Source: Onchidella celtica | Lineage: Eukaryota > Mollusca > Gastropoda > Systellommatophora > Onchidiidae | DNA: 64,000 nt | Assembly (NCBI GenBank): GCA_963931925.1 | Contig: OZ007579.1 | Location: 28,303,981-28,367,980, forward strand | Reading direction: 5' to 3' | Part shown: piece by piece, positions 21,983 to 33,700 of the stretch | Layout: each line of letters begins with the position of its first letter | How positions within the stretch are numbered: the stretch's first letter is position 1 | The notes under the pieces: model-generated | Told to the model about the DNA's origin: nothing | What the model saw: the letters and a program-made list of their open reading frames with translations, nothing else | The model's database searches: none | Position numbers and translations under genes: made by a program

Positions 21983-22347
21983 CCATTACCACTGCTACTG
22001 CTGCTACTACTATTACTACCATATACTATTACTACTGCTACTACTACAGTTACTACTACTACTACAGTTACTACTACTATACTACTACCACTACTATTGC
22101 TACTGCTACTACGACTACTACAACTGCTATTACTACTACTGTTACTACTGCCACTACTACTACCACCACTACAACTACTACTACTATTACTACTACTAGC
22201 ACAACAACTACTTCTGCCATTACTATTACTGCTACTACTACTACCACTACTACGGCTACTACCACCACCACCACTATGACTGCTACAACGATTACTATTA
22301 CTGCGACTACTACAATTATCACTACTACTACTACCACCACCACCACC

Positions 22348-22388
<41 letters not shown>

Positions 22389-22412
22389 AACTTCTACTAC
22401 TACAACTTCTAC
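21983..22412 (+). repeat. (ACT)n/(ACC)n trinucleotide field
   Basis: About 430 bp of imperfect ACT/TAC trinucleotides with ACC and GCT variants. Purest segment about 22320-22385. It gives long Y-, L- or V-rich frames in all phases, none supported as genes. Confidence 0.95.
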
Positions 22413-22617
22413 TGCTACATCTTTACATTTTTTTTTTTATTAAACCCGATGACTAGTAGCGCATCTTAACTATCATCACCACAACCACCAGCATAATCAG
22501 CAACTACAACAAAACAACGCCATCACCAGTAATCTGCCACCGGTAGCAAACCAATACAGGCCAGTAGATTTTAGACCAAATTGACGTACATTAAAAGGCA
22601 AACAAACGAAGGAAAGT
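22413..22617. other. Spacer between two trinucleotide fields
   Basis: Poly-T stretch near 22428-22440, then mixed sequence grading into ACC/AAC repeats. No gene. Confidence 0.4.
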
Positions 22618-23240
22618 GAAACAACAACTTCAACAACAGCAACAACAATGGTAGTAGTGATAGTGGTCGCAAGAGTAGCAGCATTAATTTTAACAACAAT
22701 AGCAGTAAAAGTACCAGTAACATCTTCAGCAACAGCAAACAACAGGAATAACAGTGACAAGAAAGACAACTATTACAGCACAGTAACAGCAGCAGCAACA
22801 ACAACAAACAATAACAACAGTAATAGTAACGGCAGCCGTAACAACAACAACCACAGCTACAACAACAGTAATAGTAACGGCAGCAGTAACAACAACAACC
22901 ACAGCTACAACAACAGTAATAGTAACGGCAGCAGTAACAAGAACAACCACAGCTACAACGACAACAACAATAATAGTAACGGCAGCAGTAACAACAACAA
23001 CAGCAGCAGTAACAACAACAACAGCTACAATAACAACAATAATAATAACGACAACAGCAGCACAGTAACAACAACAACCACAGCTACAACAGCAGTAATA
23101 GTAACGGCAGCAGCAACAACAACAACAACAGCAGCAGTAACAACAACAACAACAGCAGCAGTAACAACAACGACAACAGCAGCAGCAACAGCAGTAACAA
23201 CAACAACATTTACATTAATGGTAACAGCAGCAACAACGAC
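22618..23240 (+). repeat. (AAC)n/(AGC)n/(AGT)n trinucleotide field with 48-bp higher-order units
   Basis: About 620 bp of AAC, AGC and AGT triplets. Between about 22826 and 22990 a higher-order unit of 48 bp ('ggcagcagtaacaacaacaa', 'ccacagctac', 'agtaatagtaac') occurs twice at 48 bp and once at 54 bp, then begins again. The 223-residue N/S/T-rich frame from 22648 is a by-product of the triplet period. Confidence 0.9.
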
Positions 23241-24861
23241 AACAACACGCCTAGATCTGTTTTTACCATCTTCCACTGCTTTCAACACTGTAGGAAGAAA
23301 TCTGCCATGCTGTAGATAAGCTATATCTGAAGCGCTTTGGTCTCACCCTTCTGTTTGTTTTCAGTGGCGCCTTGACCTGGCCCTCATGGTTACCTGGCGT
23401 GTAAATAAATCATTCACACCGTCACAGAATCAAATAGTCACTGATTGGTACCCACAAACGCATGAAAAACCTCATAATAATTCAGCATGTTTTGACATTA
23501 AAAGTATCTCATTGGCTGGAAACTGGTCAGGATGAGAAAACTATCCTCTGGTACCCAATGCGACTTATATCTGGGGGGCGGGGAGGTCATGTGATGCTCG
23601 CTGTTGTATATTTGGAGCATTTTGGAGCCATCCATAAAGTACCTATGCTCCGAGGAAAGGGGGCAGGGGTGGGGGCTCGCCCTCGCCTTCAAAATGCGTA
23701 AATGTAGGAATTTTTTTCGTCTGAAGAGCGCATTTTCGCTTTTCAATAATGGTAATTAATCAGAAAGCTTGGTTTTATCCCCCTTTCTCCCTGTTTTGTC
23801 TTTCTTTCTTTTTCTTTCCGTCTGCCTTTCAGTTTTTCTGTCTGTCTGTCTGCTTTTATGTTTTTTCTTTCTTTCTGTCTTCTTCCTTCTCCCCCCCCCC
23901 CCTCTTTTTCTTTCTGTTTGTCTTTCTTTCTTTCTTTCGGGTGTTTTATGGATTTAGTCGCTTTTAAAAAATGTCCACCACCACATCTACTTTTGTGTTG
24001 TTTTGAATTTGGGGAGGGGGGGGGGGGTGTACTTGAACTCAGTAGGCGAGGGACAAAATGAAAGAAAGAAGAAAATAGAAATTGATAAATGTGAGAAAGG
24101 AAGTCGACGAGCTTGATGAAAGCGAAGACTGTACCTGATGGAAACAGTAGAATTGAAGGTTTTGATTGGTGGTTGCCAAAACCGCGAACTGATATATACA
24201 CGTATGTACAAATAACAGGGAGTTCATAGCAATGTTGTTTTTGTATCCCAATTTTCTGTTCAAAAGTATCATATGATTTTCTCATCACAAACATAATAAT
24301 ATAATGAAAGACCTAACTTGGTTACTCTTGTTCGCAATGCGCGCCGGTACGTATCAGATCTGTTTTCATTTATACGAGACGAGGGAATAGCTTGGCGTCA
24401 CTTTTTAACATTGCGATAATGGGAAGTGAAACCCCCTTGACATTCTTAGCCCTGGCCAGAAGGAGAGGCGAAAGGGGGAAAAAAGCATGCAATCAGCAGT
24501 TTGACTGCCTTTCCCCCCTCCCACTTGACGTTTCAAGAGCAGCCATATGGCTAAACGGCGTCCACGGATTTCCTTATCTCATTATACAAATATTTCCCGA
24601 ATAAAAACAGTAGAACAGGTAAAGCCAAAGTTATGTTATCTATAGACTCCCAAGCTTGAGGGCTTTGAGTGAGAAATGCAGCTTCTCTTTCCCCCTTGGC
24701 ACCGTCAGGCGCTGGGTGAATGTGCCTCTTTGAATGGAAGTTACGATTTCCAAGATTGTAATTGAACTAAGTGGATGTTTTTACATAATACTGATGCATT
24801 TTCATGGAGCTCCATGCCACGCCACTTACAATCATGGACCGTGAAATTTGTTGTTGTATAA
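23241..24861. other. 1.6 kb without gene; one TTTC tract
   Basis: Imperfect (TTTC)n/(TCTG)n at about 23790-23940, with a poly-C run near 23890-23901. Poly-G near 24015-24027. Frames covering it are low-complexity. No motif elsewhere. Confidence 0.4.
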
Positions 24862-25216
24862 AGCCGTGTTTTCGTGTGTACAGAAACGCCATCGGAAAAC
24901 GTCAAAAATCCATTAAGCAGTAAAAAGAAAAGTGTTGCCATGACGTAGCCGTACACATGAAATAGTATAAAAACCACAAAAAAAACTGTGGGGTAGCAGC
25001 AAGGCTATATGCAAAGTCAAAAATTGGCAAAGAGAAAAGGTTGTATGTCGCAAAGCCTCGCGGAAGAAGTAATACTCAAACGATACTGTGAAACATACAA
25101 CTTTTTCTTTTTGCTAATTTTTTTACTGCACACATGACAACATTCATTCTATTTCATCAATTGAAGGATTTTGACGTTTTCGTTAGTTTCCGTTTCGGTA
25201 CATATGAAAAGCCACC
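24862..25216. mobile_element. MITE C, copy 3 (split by element D)
   Basis: Left part 'ccgtgttttcgtgtgtacag', 'aagcagtaaaaagaaa' and 'cgtacacatgaaa'; right part 'cattctatttcatcaattga', 'agtttccgtttcggtac' and 'atatgaaaagcc'. Element D copy 3 (about 24970-25126) lies between. Confidence 0.7.
24970..25126. mobile_element. Foldback element D, copy 3, nested in C
   Basis: 'accacaaaaaaaactgtgg', 'cagcaaggctatatgcaaag' and 'ggttgtatgtcgcaaagcc' pair with 'catacaactttttctttttg'. The right arm is cut short of its outer flank. Confidence 0.7.
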
Positions 25217-25258
25217 TTTACGGCTTTCCTGCACAGAGAGTATGATAACGAATTAGGC

Positions 25259-25495
25259 TGTTAGCGAGTTGAATGAAGCCTTGTTTCGTCTCGGTTTTAG
25301 TGTTAAAATGTAAACTGTAGAGGAAAATGGGACCTGGCACACTGGCAAGAGTGAAACAATTCTATGTCACTTGTTTCGATGCGTCATGACTGTCTTGAGT
25401 CAGCAGACTGATAGAAAGACATCGCTCACTGGGTCAAAACTGACACGAAACGGAACCAAACCTGGATTGACTCAGTGCCCCAGTCGCCTTAGGCT
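25259..25495. mobile_element. Element E, copy 3
   Basis: 'ttgtttcgtctcggttttag', 'ctggcacactggcaag', 'gcgtcatgactgtcttgagt' and 'gactcagtgcccc'. The only E copy without an insertion at its centre, so it shows the empty structure: 'cttgagtcagcagactgata' runs directly into 'gaaagacatcgctcactggg'. Confidence 0.65.
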
Positions 25496-26838
25496 TAAGT
25501 TTTTGGACATAGTTTTAACTTTCACCGCAAAACAATACATCGTCCAGTGCCAAAATGCTTTTATCGTTTTAGGGATATCTCCATGTATGTGTACAAATAT
25601 TTTTTCATTTCAGTAGGCGAGCTGACTTGCCGTTAACGTCAAAATGCTTGAACTTGTTTTTATCTTTTACAGTACGTAAAAACATGTACACGTGAATACA
25701 GTTCTTTCAGTATAACCTCTTTTTCATGATCTGGCACTGGTGTAACATTAGTGACATTTGTTAATGTGTATGAGTGGGAACGTGATGAATTGATCATATG
25801 TTAATCCTGTTGTTAATTTTAGTCCAACGCCTTAGAGCACATCATTTTATGTGTGTGGGTTTGTGTGTGGGTGTGGATTTGAGCGCTGTACAAGTTAATG
25901 ATTACATTATATTACATTAATGCAGTATAATTATAAGGAAAGGAAAACCAATAGTATGATCATAATGTGGTGGTAGTACTCGTACGTTGCAGTTGCCACC
26001 GCTGCTATAACCGCCAGGATAATACAACATCGTCCCTATAATCGCTTTTGCAACTACAGATAATAATATTGTAGTGGGCCACGAGTTGAGTAAGGCAAAT
26101 ATTTCCTTAAGCTGCCATTCTATAACTGTAACCAGGTGCAGTGCTTGAACTAATACAGTTAATGTGTCCTGAGACCTGTACAGGAAATGACTTTGGAAGG
26201 CCTCTAATGGTGTCTCTGGTACAGAAATATTAACTCTTTTATTATCCCTCTGCTCCTTTCTCAACGTTTCAGCTGCCTGGCAAGAAGTTACTTGGCCTGC
26301 GTACTAAACTCTTAATTGCGGAGAACAATAATATTAATTCTCTATCGATGGGTAATCTCCTCGTCTCTCTCTCTGTCTCTGTCTTTATCTCTGTCGCAGA
26401 CACTTTGTTTCGGTATTTGGGCACCAGTTTTTCTTTGTTCAGTACCTATAATATTGTGTTAAAGTATCACACCTTTATTTAAGAAATACCCCCCCCCCCA
26501 AAAAAAACAACGAGAACGGCATTTTGAAGAAAAGATATAAAAGACAGTTTATTCTTTTCATTTGACCGCACAGAACTTGAGCTTGTCCGAAATTACATAT
26601 TATTTATACTCAAAATGGCAGCAGAACATTGCATGAAGGTCTACATTTCAAGTGACGTACTTAACAATTGTCAATTGACCTTGAGCTGCTACTCTATAAG
26701 AGTTCAAGAGAAAATAAGTATTAGGCGGACGAAGGTTGTACTGCCAAAATACTACAATACTACTCTATAAGAGTCAATTTCACTAAATTGTGAATTTTTT
26801 TTTTTTTTTGCTGGACTGGAATTGGGCTAAAAGTGCTC
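25496..26838. other. 1.3 kb without recognised gene
   Basis: A 115-residue minus-strand frame (25917-26264, beginning MRKEQRDNKRVNISVPETPL) is free of low complexity but matches nothing I recognise. No splice arrangement was evident. A short duplicated word 'ctactctataagag' occurs at about 26689 and 26759. Confidence 0.35.
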
Positions 26839-27008
26839 TTAGTCAATCTTGTTGTACGTCGATTTTCACTGAGAATTGCACTTTCTCTGAGTCAGCTAGC
26901 GAGACAGATTTGTTACAGTCATACTAGTGCACCAGGACCCCTTTAACTTCATAGTCCACAAAACCGAGGCAAGACAGTCTTGACTCACTGCGCTTCTCGG
27001 CCTGCGGT
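26839..27008. mobile_element. Element E, copy 4 (partial)
   Basis: 'gctcttagtcaatcttg', 'gcgagacagatttgt', 'ccaggacccctttaacttca' and 'gacagtcttgactcactgcg' are in the reverse order expected of E. Directly abuts MITE A copy 5. Confidence 0.6.
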
Positions 27009-27014
27009 GGACTG

Positions 27015-27260
27015 TTAGCGACCTTAGTCGTTGTTTGTTCCAATCCCACTTTCTGCACAGCAGAGAAATTCGACGTTAGACGTTTGCGGCTTTGGTATTA
27101 TGATAAGGAGTTAGACTAAATCGGAACTGTGAAGCAGCTTGATAAGTTCCACAACGCATTTTTAACAAGTGCCAAAGTGTGCATTTGTTATACCTCTCCT
27201 ACATACTAAAAGATGTCCAGTTTTTCAGAAAACGAAGAACTAACAAGAAGTTCTCGTGTA
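27015..27260 (+). mobile_element. MITE A, copy 5
   Basis: Left end 'tagcgaccttagtcgttg', interior 'cttgataagttccacaacg' and 'acatactaaaagatgtcc', right end decayed ('acaagaagttctcgtgta'). About 246 bp. Confidence 0.8.
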
Positions 27261-28493
27261 GGTACTGCAATACTCAGCCTCAAAACATTTCACCGGCTGG
27301 TCCCTGTACAGACATGCTTGGCATCCCAGATAGGTATTTTTAACCGGCGACAAATGTAGATCCTTGATAAAGCTTTGTCGAATCCTCAGGGGGTGGCCGG
27401 TCCGGGGAAGGGGGGGGGGGCACTGATGGTAGTTAGGTATGGCACGACCATTAGCTTGTAGTTTGAGGAGAGAAGAAAGCCTCTGGGGAAGATTTAGGTC
27501 ACTTCGTTTCTTTAAGCATTTTTTTTTTGTTTTGTTTTGTTCTGGACAACTGTTCCAAAGTTAGATCTATCTGGGGAAAACCGTTGGAGTTTCCATTTAA
27601 CTGCAATTTCAATCTTGTGATATCTTTTGAGTTATTAAGGAAAAAGAACTTCAACAAACTGTCCATGTCAACAATCGGAACTTGGCAATCGCACTAAGAA
27701 AGTGGGGTATTGGTTTTAATAATGCACCGTGTCTCGTCTCTTTTCAGGCACCGATAATATTTTGTATAAATGGTTTTATACCCTCTGAAAATGTTCCAGT
27801 CTTATATCCATACATTTTTAATGTTATTAGTTATACATCCAACTCTCCCCCCTCCCCTCCCCTCCTCTCCTCTCCCACCCCCCCCCCCACCCCAAGCCCC
27901 CTCCTTCCGCTGTAGGCTACTTCGCACCACCCATGACTGGGGGATCAATACGTTTTCTTTGTTTTGATACTGCGTTATGTCTTTGAGAGTTCTACAATTT
28001 TGCAAACATATATTTTAAATTTTGAATGGCTATATCCACCGCTGTAGGCCACATTGCACCTTACAGTCATGTTTTAATAATAAGGACTTCTCATTGGTGA
28101 AACCATGCATGCAGCGCGCAGTACTGCCATAGAAATCAAAACCACAAATCTAAAAAAAAAACTCACACTGGTAGGAAGAAATTATGTCATTTGTCAGGGA
28201 CTCAAAGGGTACACACCGTCGTCCGTGTCATGAACGGGCGTATGAATAATTGTCCCATTTGATTTGGAGAGGTTTCAGAGTTTTGAAGACAGTGAGATTT
28301 CTTATATACAGACATGCATGTAGTAAAAATGTGTCTGCTTTTAATTTCAGAACTATATCGATATATCACTTTGTGAGCATATAGATCTCACCATCAGCAA
28401 TGAATAGGTAGTTATAATTCAAGACCATCTAAATCATTGTGCGGGAGATGGCTGACGATACCCAGCACAGACATTTTTCAAAGAGTTTCATAG
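27261..28493. other. 1.2 kb without gene
   Basis: Poly-G at about 27410-27420 and a C/CT-rich stretch at about 27845-27905. No supported frame. Confidence 0.4.
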
Positions 28494-28557
28494 CATGTGC
28501 GGACTTTAGGTCTTGTTTGTTCCAACTCCTTGTTTTGAACAAATTGGTCCACGGCCC

Positions 28558-28631
<74 letters not shown>

Positions 28632-28716
28632 CGATGAGAGAGAGAGGGTTGTTGAAAGAGAGGGGGAAGAGAGAGAGAGAAGGAAGAGAGAGAGAGAGGG
28701 AGAGAGACAGAGAAAG

Positions 28717-28772
<56 letters not shown>

Positions 28773-29050
28773 TAAGAAAAAGAGAGAGACAGAGAGAGAG
28801 TGAGAGGGGGAGGGAGAGGGGGAGAGAGAGCGACAGAGAGGAGAGAAGGAAAGAGAGTCATCATATCAACATTCGGGGGAACGTTCAGAAAGGAACACAG
28901 GCAAAATAGGTTTGCGGCTTTCGTATTATGTTAGGAGTTAGAATAACTCAAAACTATGAAACAGCTTTGTGGCAACTTTTCTACACACAAAAAAATCTTC
29001 AGGTTTTTCAGAAATGGAGATAGAACAAACAAGAAGTGAGGTCGCCATTT
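28494..29050 (+). mobile_element. MITE A, copy 6, split by a (GA)n expansion
   Basis: Left part 28494-28560 ('gcggactttaggtcttg' and 'ttgttccaactcc'), right part about 28910-29050 ('tttgcggctttcgtattatg', 'ggagttagaataac', 'gatagaacaaacaagaagtg', 'aggtcgcc'). Between them lie about 350 bp of GA-rich sequence. Flanking parts remain in family order. Confidence 0.8.
28561..28858 (+). repeat. (GA)n microsatellite inside MITE A
   Basis: Clean GA at about 28561-28627, imperfect GA to about 28720, clean again to about 28768, then imperfect to 28858. It sits between the two halves of MITE A copy 6. Confidence 0.95.
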
Positions 29051-29753
29051 TGGTCTTGTGGGGGCGAAGGAGGAAGTGAATCAGAACGCACACACGACAT
29101 TCTACCGGATAGTCGTCCTGAGGGGCTTATTATAAACTTCTCAATTCAGTGCCAAGACCATTGCGAAATTTGGTTCGATATAACATAGGCATTGCCAGGG
29201 GCTGAAGCAATTATTGATCGGAAATTTGATCTTAAGATTTATATTTAAAAAAATAAAAAATGATTGCAATAATAAAAAAGTTAAATCAATGATTGTGTTG
29301 TAGGATAGGAATGATGGGTTGTGGGCGTCATAGAGGGAATTTTCTTGATCAGAAATGTGTGGCCAAATTTTTAAAGGGGGGAGGGGGAGGGGGGGGGGGG
29401 AGAGAAGGGAGAAAGTTACTTTTTTAACTTGGTGAAAAATGCTTCATGCTGCATGCTCAATGAACTAAAACTGACTGAAATTCTAAACTGTGACACAGTA
29501 AGTACTTTCAGACCGTTGTAATTTTAGATATAAATCAGAGAAAGCAATACACTCAGAGCTATGACGAAATATTGTAAAAAAAAAAAACCCAGCAAATCTG
29601 TGCTAAGTCATTTTTGTGTGTGTGTGTTTTGAGATGAAATTCTCACATTAGTCAGACTATCACGTTGTGCCGTTCAAAAGTTATATCGTTATGTTCCGTT
29701 GACTTATGAGATTTTAAGCGGAAATCCAAATCCATTTAAACCATCATTTTACA
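29051..29753. other. No recognised feature
   Basis: Poly-G at about 29377-29400, a poly-A run (about 29576-29587) and a short (GT)n at 29616-29627. No gene. Confidence 0.4.
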
Positions 29754-29867
29754 CTGTTGTTAGGGAAGCGTAGGCTAATTACAAAGCCAAAAGGAGAAAA
29801 TACTGAGTTGTCTTCACTGTTCAGCTATAGCTTTCTGTGTAAAACACCACGCTTCTCTAACAACAGC
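29754..29867. mobile_element. MITE G, copy 2 (best-preserved)
   Basis: CTGTTGTTAGGGAAGCGT and ACGCTTCTCTAACAACAG are 18-bp inverted ends with one mismatch. Interior shared with the other three copies. About 114 bp, no coding capacity. Confidence 0.75.
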
Positions 29868-29934
29868 TACTAGTATAGTTTTCTTTGATTTTCAAGAAAC
29901 ACCAAAACATGATTTAGGCAATTATTTTGTGGCA

Positions 29935-30572
29935 TGTCTGTGGCAATTTTCCTTTTGCCGTATTTTGACCTGCAGTCGTGAGATCTTTACAATTTAAAGA
30001 CAAAATTGTTACTGTTAGTGATAAAAGGGCGAGATAATTATTCAGTCCGCTGTAAAGCTGGTGGCGCCCTTAAGACAAACTTATTTTGCACTTATTTATG
30101 TCGTGTATTGACTCGGTGCGCCAACTGTCTCTTTCTCCCTGCTGATTCGAGACAGTTTTGTCGTGCTGGAGATAGTGAGACAGACCTGTTTTAAAAAAGC
30201 ATAAAAAAAACTACTTCGGGCCACCATACCTTGGCGGACATGGTGCACTCCAAGAATCCCAGTTCAGGGCTCGCAAACGTTAAGAACTTGCATTTGTTAA
30301 GCATTCTAGGATTTTTTTTTATTGTTAAATTTTCTATATTGTTACATTTTTTTTATTGTTAAATTTCCTATATTGTTACATTTTTTTTATTCTCTGACGA
30401 AAGTTAAGATACCTGATTTGGCTTCCCTTTTCCTTTGCGTTTGATTGTATCGTGTATGTATTATTTCTAACGCGAGCGCTTTGCTAAGACAACTTTTTCT
30501 TTTGCCACATTCTAATCAGACTTGTTTTAGTTTAGCCAGTATGTTCGGCCCCGTTTAACTTCACTGCGCCTC
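29935..30572. mobile_element. Broken D and E fragments
   Basis: 'cttttgccgtattttgacc' (about 29952) and 'acaactttttcttttgccac' (about 30489) are D arms. 'gactcggtgcgcc', 'gagatagtgagacagacctg' and 'cccgtttaacttcactgcgc' are E pieces. Sequence between 30190 and 30480 is T-rich and unassigned. Confidence 0.5.
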
Positions 30573-30735
30573 GGTAGATCTAGGTCTCGTTTGTTCCGAC
30601 TCCAACTTTTTGCACAACTGAAAGATTCAACGTTAAACGTTTGCGGCGTTAGTATGATGACAAATAGTTAGAATAAATGGGAACTGTGAAAGATGCTAAA
30701 ACGTACTAAGGTGGGGCTAGAACAACCAAGAACTA
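30573..30735 (+). mobile_element. MITE A, copy 7, left part (interrupted by the LINE)
   Basis: 'ctaggtctcgtttgttcc', 'gcacaactgaaagattcaac' and 'agaataaatgggaactgtg', then an internal deletion, then the right end up to 'ccaagaacta'. The sequence resumes after the LINE at 34694. The last 12 bases (30724-30735) are the target duplication. Confidence 0.85.
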
Positions 30736-30792
30736 TATATATATGGCCTTTAGCGTCTTTACAGACGGTCTTAGCAGCTAGAATATTCACTT

Positions 30793-33700
30793 TCACTTTG
30801 ACTGACAGCTTCTCTCGTGGCTTATTCTACCAATGTTTGACCCGAGAGTGCGATGGCAGTGATTGCAGGTCAGTCTTTTGGGTTCACTTTGGCGAGTGTT
30901 TTCATTCCGCCTCTGTCGTTTTGTCAGGTATGTTTCTTTTGCCTTGAAGTCTATTGCGAGCGTGCCACTGCGCAATTTTTGTCTCCATCTGCTTCGATCA
31001 TTTGCAAGGTTCTCCCATTCATTGGGGTCGATGTTGAATGCTTTCATCGTGACCTTGCAAGTGTCTTTGAATCGCAGATGTGGCCTACCTCTGGGTCGGT
31101 TGCCAGTAACAAGTTCCCCGTAGAGAATTTGTCTGGGGATGCGATCATTTTCCATACGGTGGAGATGTCCAAGCCACCGCAGTCTTTTTTTGCCTAGGAG
31201 AGCCTGAGTTGATGGAATGTTGGCTCGGCTCAGAACTTCGATATTTGAGATCCTGTCTTGCCACTTGATCTTGAGAATTTTGCGTAGGCAGCGCAGGTGG
31301 AAGGAGTTGAGGGATCTTTCATGTTTGGAGTAGGTGGTCCATGTCTCTGAGCCATACAGCAGGGTGCTTAGGACGCAAGTTTGGTACACGAGTACCTTTG
31401 TTTTGATGGTCAGCTTGCTATTGTTCCACACCCTTTTTGAGAGTTTGCCAAAAGCTGTGGCCGCCTTTCCTATTCTGGCATTTATTTCAGTTGTTATGTC
31501 TGTGCTACCACTGATGGTTGAGCCTAGGTAGCAGAATTTTCCCACTTGCTCCAGAGGAGAGCCATTCAGCATGATTGGGTTGGGGTTTCTCAAGCCTTGT
31601 GTCAAAACTACAGTTTTTGAGACACTGATCTTTAGCATGAATTTGTCACAGGCTTTGGCAAGGCTATTGATGAGAGCCTGGAGCGTGGTTTCATCGTGGG
31701 CCACGATTGCAGCATCATCTGCGAAGAGGAGCTCTTGTAACATAATATGCTCTGTACGAGATTTTGCTTTTAGTCTGGCAACATTAAAAATGGAGCCGTC
31801 CACTCTGGTGTTAATAAGTACTCCACCTGAACATTGACCAAAGGCATTCTTGAGTAGGGCTGCAAAATATATACCAAATAAGGTAGGAGCAAGAACACAT
31901 CCCTGCTTCACACCGCTGTTTACAGCAAATGAATTGGATGTGCAGCCCTCAAAGTTGACACATGCCCTCATGTCAGTGTGGAAGGATGCAATAAGTTTTA
32001 GCAATGTTGGTGGACAGCCTATGGATTTAAGGACTGCATACAGGCCAGATCGGCTTACGGTGTCGAAAGCCTTTGTTAGGTCCACAAAGCATGTTATAAG
32101 CGGCCTGTTTTGTTCTTTACATTTTTCTTGGATTTGCCGAAGTGCAAATATCATGTCAATAGTTGATCGTTTGCTTCGAAAGCCACATTGTGTTTCTGGT
32201 AAGACTTTTTCCGCCAGTTGTTGAAGGCGGCAGAGGATGACGCGAGCAAAAGCCTTTCCAGTAATGCTGAGGAGGGATATGCCTCGATAGTTGTTGCAGT
32301 CGCCTTTGTCTCCTTTGTTCTTGTAAAGTGTGACAATTTTGGCGTCTCTCATATCATGTGGTATCACGCCTTCTTTCCAACACTGCAGTAACAGATTATA
32401 CAGGTGTGGTAATAGTGGGCCTTTTAGGTCTTTTAATACCTCTGCAGGAATGTTGTCACTTCCTGTGGCTTTTCCAGCAGACAGGTGGTCGATTGCATTG
32501 GAAAGCTCGACTAAGGAAGGTTCAGCGTCAAGTTCGGCCATTATTGGCAGTCTTTGGAGGTGTTCCTCAAAATCTGGTGGAATATTTTTCTCAGTTGAGT
32601 ACAACAGAGAGTAATGCTCTACCCACCTATTCAGTTGTTCATTTTTATCTGTGATGGGTTCACCATTTACAGACTTAAGTGGGGCGCTTTTGGTGATGAT
32701 TGGCCCAAGAGCTACTTTCATCTGACTAAAGGCGGTTTTCATATCTCCCTTTTCATTTGCCTCTTGTATGCTGTTACACAAGTCTGTCCAGTATTTGTTG
32801 GCGCAACGTCTTACCTCCAGCTGAAGTTTAGCTTTTGCATTTTTCAAACAAGTTTTTGTACTCTGATTGCAATTTTTGTTATACTCATTGAAAGCAGATT
32901 TCTTTTGCTCAATGAGAGGTAGGAGAATTTCGCTGTTCTGGGCTACCCAGTCGTTGTTTGAAACTTTATGCTGTCCAAAAGACTTGATGGCACAGTCATG
33001 AATTTTTGAACTGAGAGTGTTCCATGTTTCATCTACCGAGTCACATTGGGTGACATTATCCATGCTTTCAGCAAATAACTTTTCAAATGACTTTCTATTT
33101 GATTCATCTCTGATTGCTGTTACATTGATCTTAGGGATTGAAGGGGCTTTTGATCTGTATATTTTCTTGGCCGAAATTTTGATTTTGCTGACTACCAGTG
33201 CATGGTCGGTGTCACAGTCAGCACTGTGGAGGGAACGAGTTATTTTTATACAGCCCAAACTCTTCCTCCTTGAGAGAATAAGATCTAATTGATGCCAATG
33301 GCCAGACCTGGGATGGCGCCATGATGTTCTTTGGCATCTCTTAAGGTCAAAGTACGTGTTTGTAACACATAATGAGTTTACGGAGCATAGCTCCAGAAGG
33401 CGCTGCCCGTTTTCGTTGATGTTGCCAATGCCGAAGTGCCCAATGCACTTTGGCCATGCGGAGTGATCTGCTCCCACTCGAGCGTTAAAGTCACCCAGAA
33501 TTAGCAGGCCTTCGGTGAGGGGGATGTTGTGGAGAGTCCTCTGCAATGCCTCGTAGAAAATGTCTTTGGTTTCGTCAGAGGAGGTAAGTGTTGGGGCATA
33601 GACACAGATAATGTTGGTAAAACCAGACCGGGTGTTCAGTCTGAGTGTCATGATGCGTTCTGACACTCCAATTGGAGTTGCGATCGAATTGATAAGGGAT

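Noticed and set aside
22648-23319. 223-residue N/S/T-rich frame
   Set aside because: Produced by the three-base period of the AAC/AGC/AGT repeat. Long frames occur in other phases and on the other strand too.
23743-24294. 183-residue minus-strand frame
   Set aside because: Half of it is K/E-rich repeat translation. The rest (beginning MFVMRKSYDTFEQKIG) has no motif or splice support.
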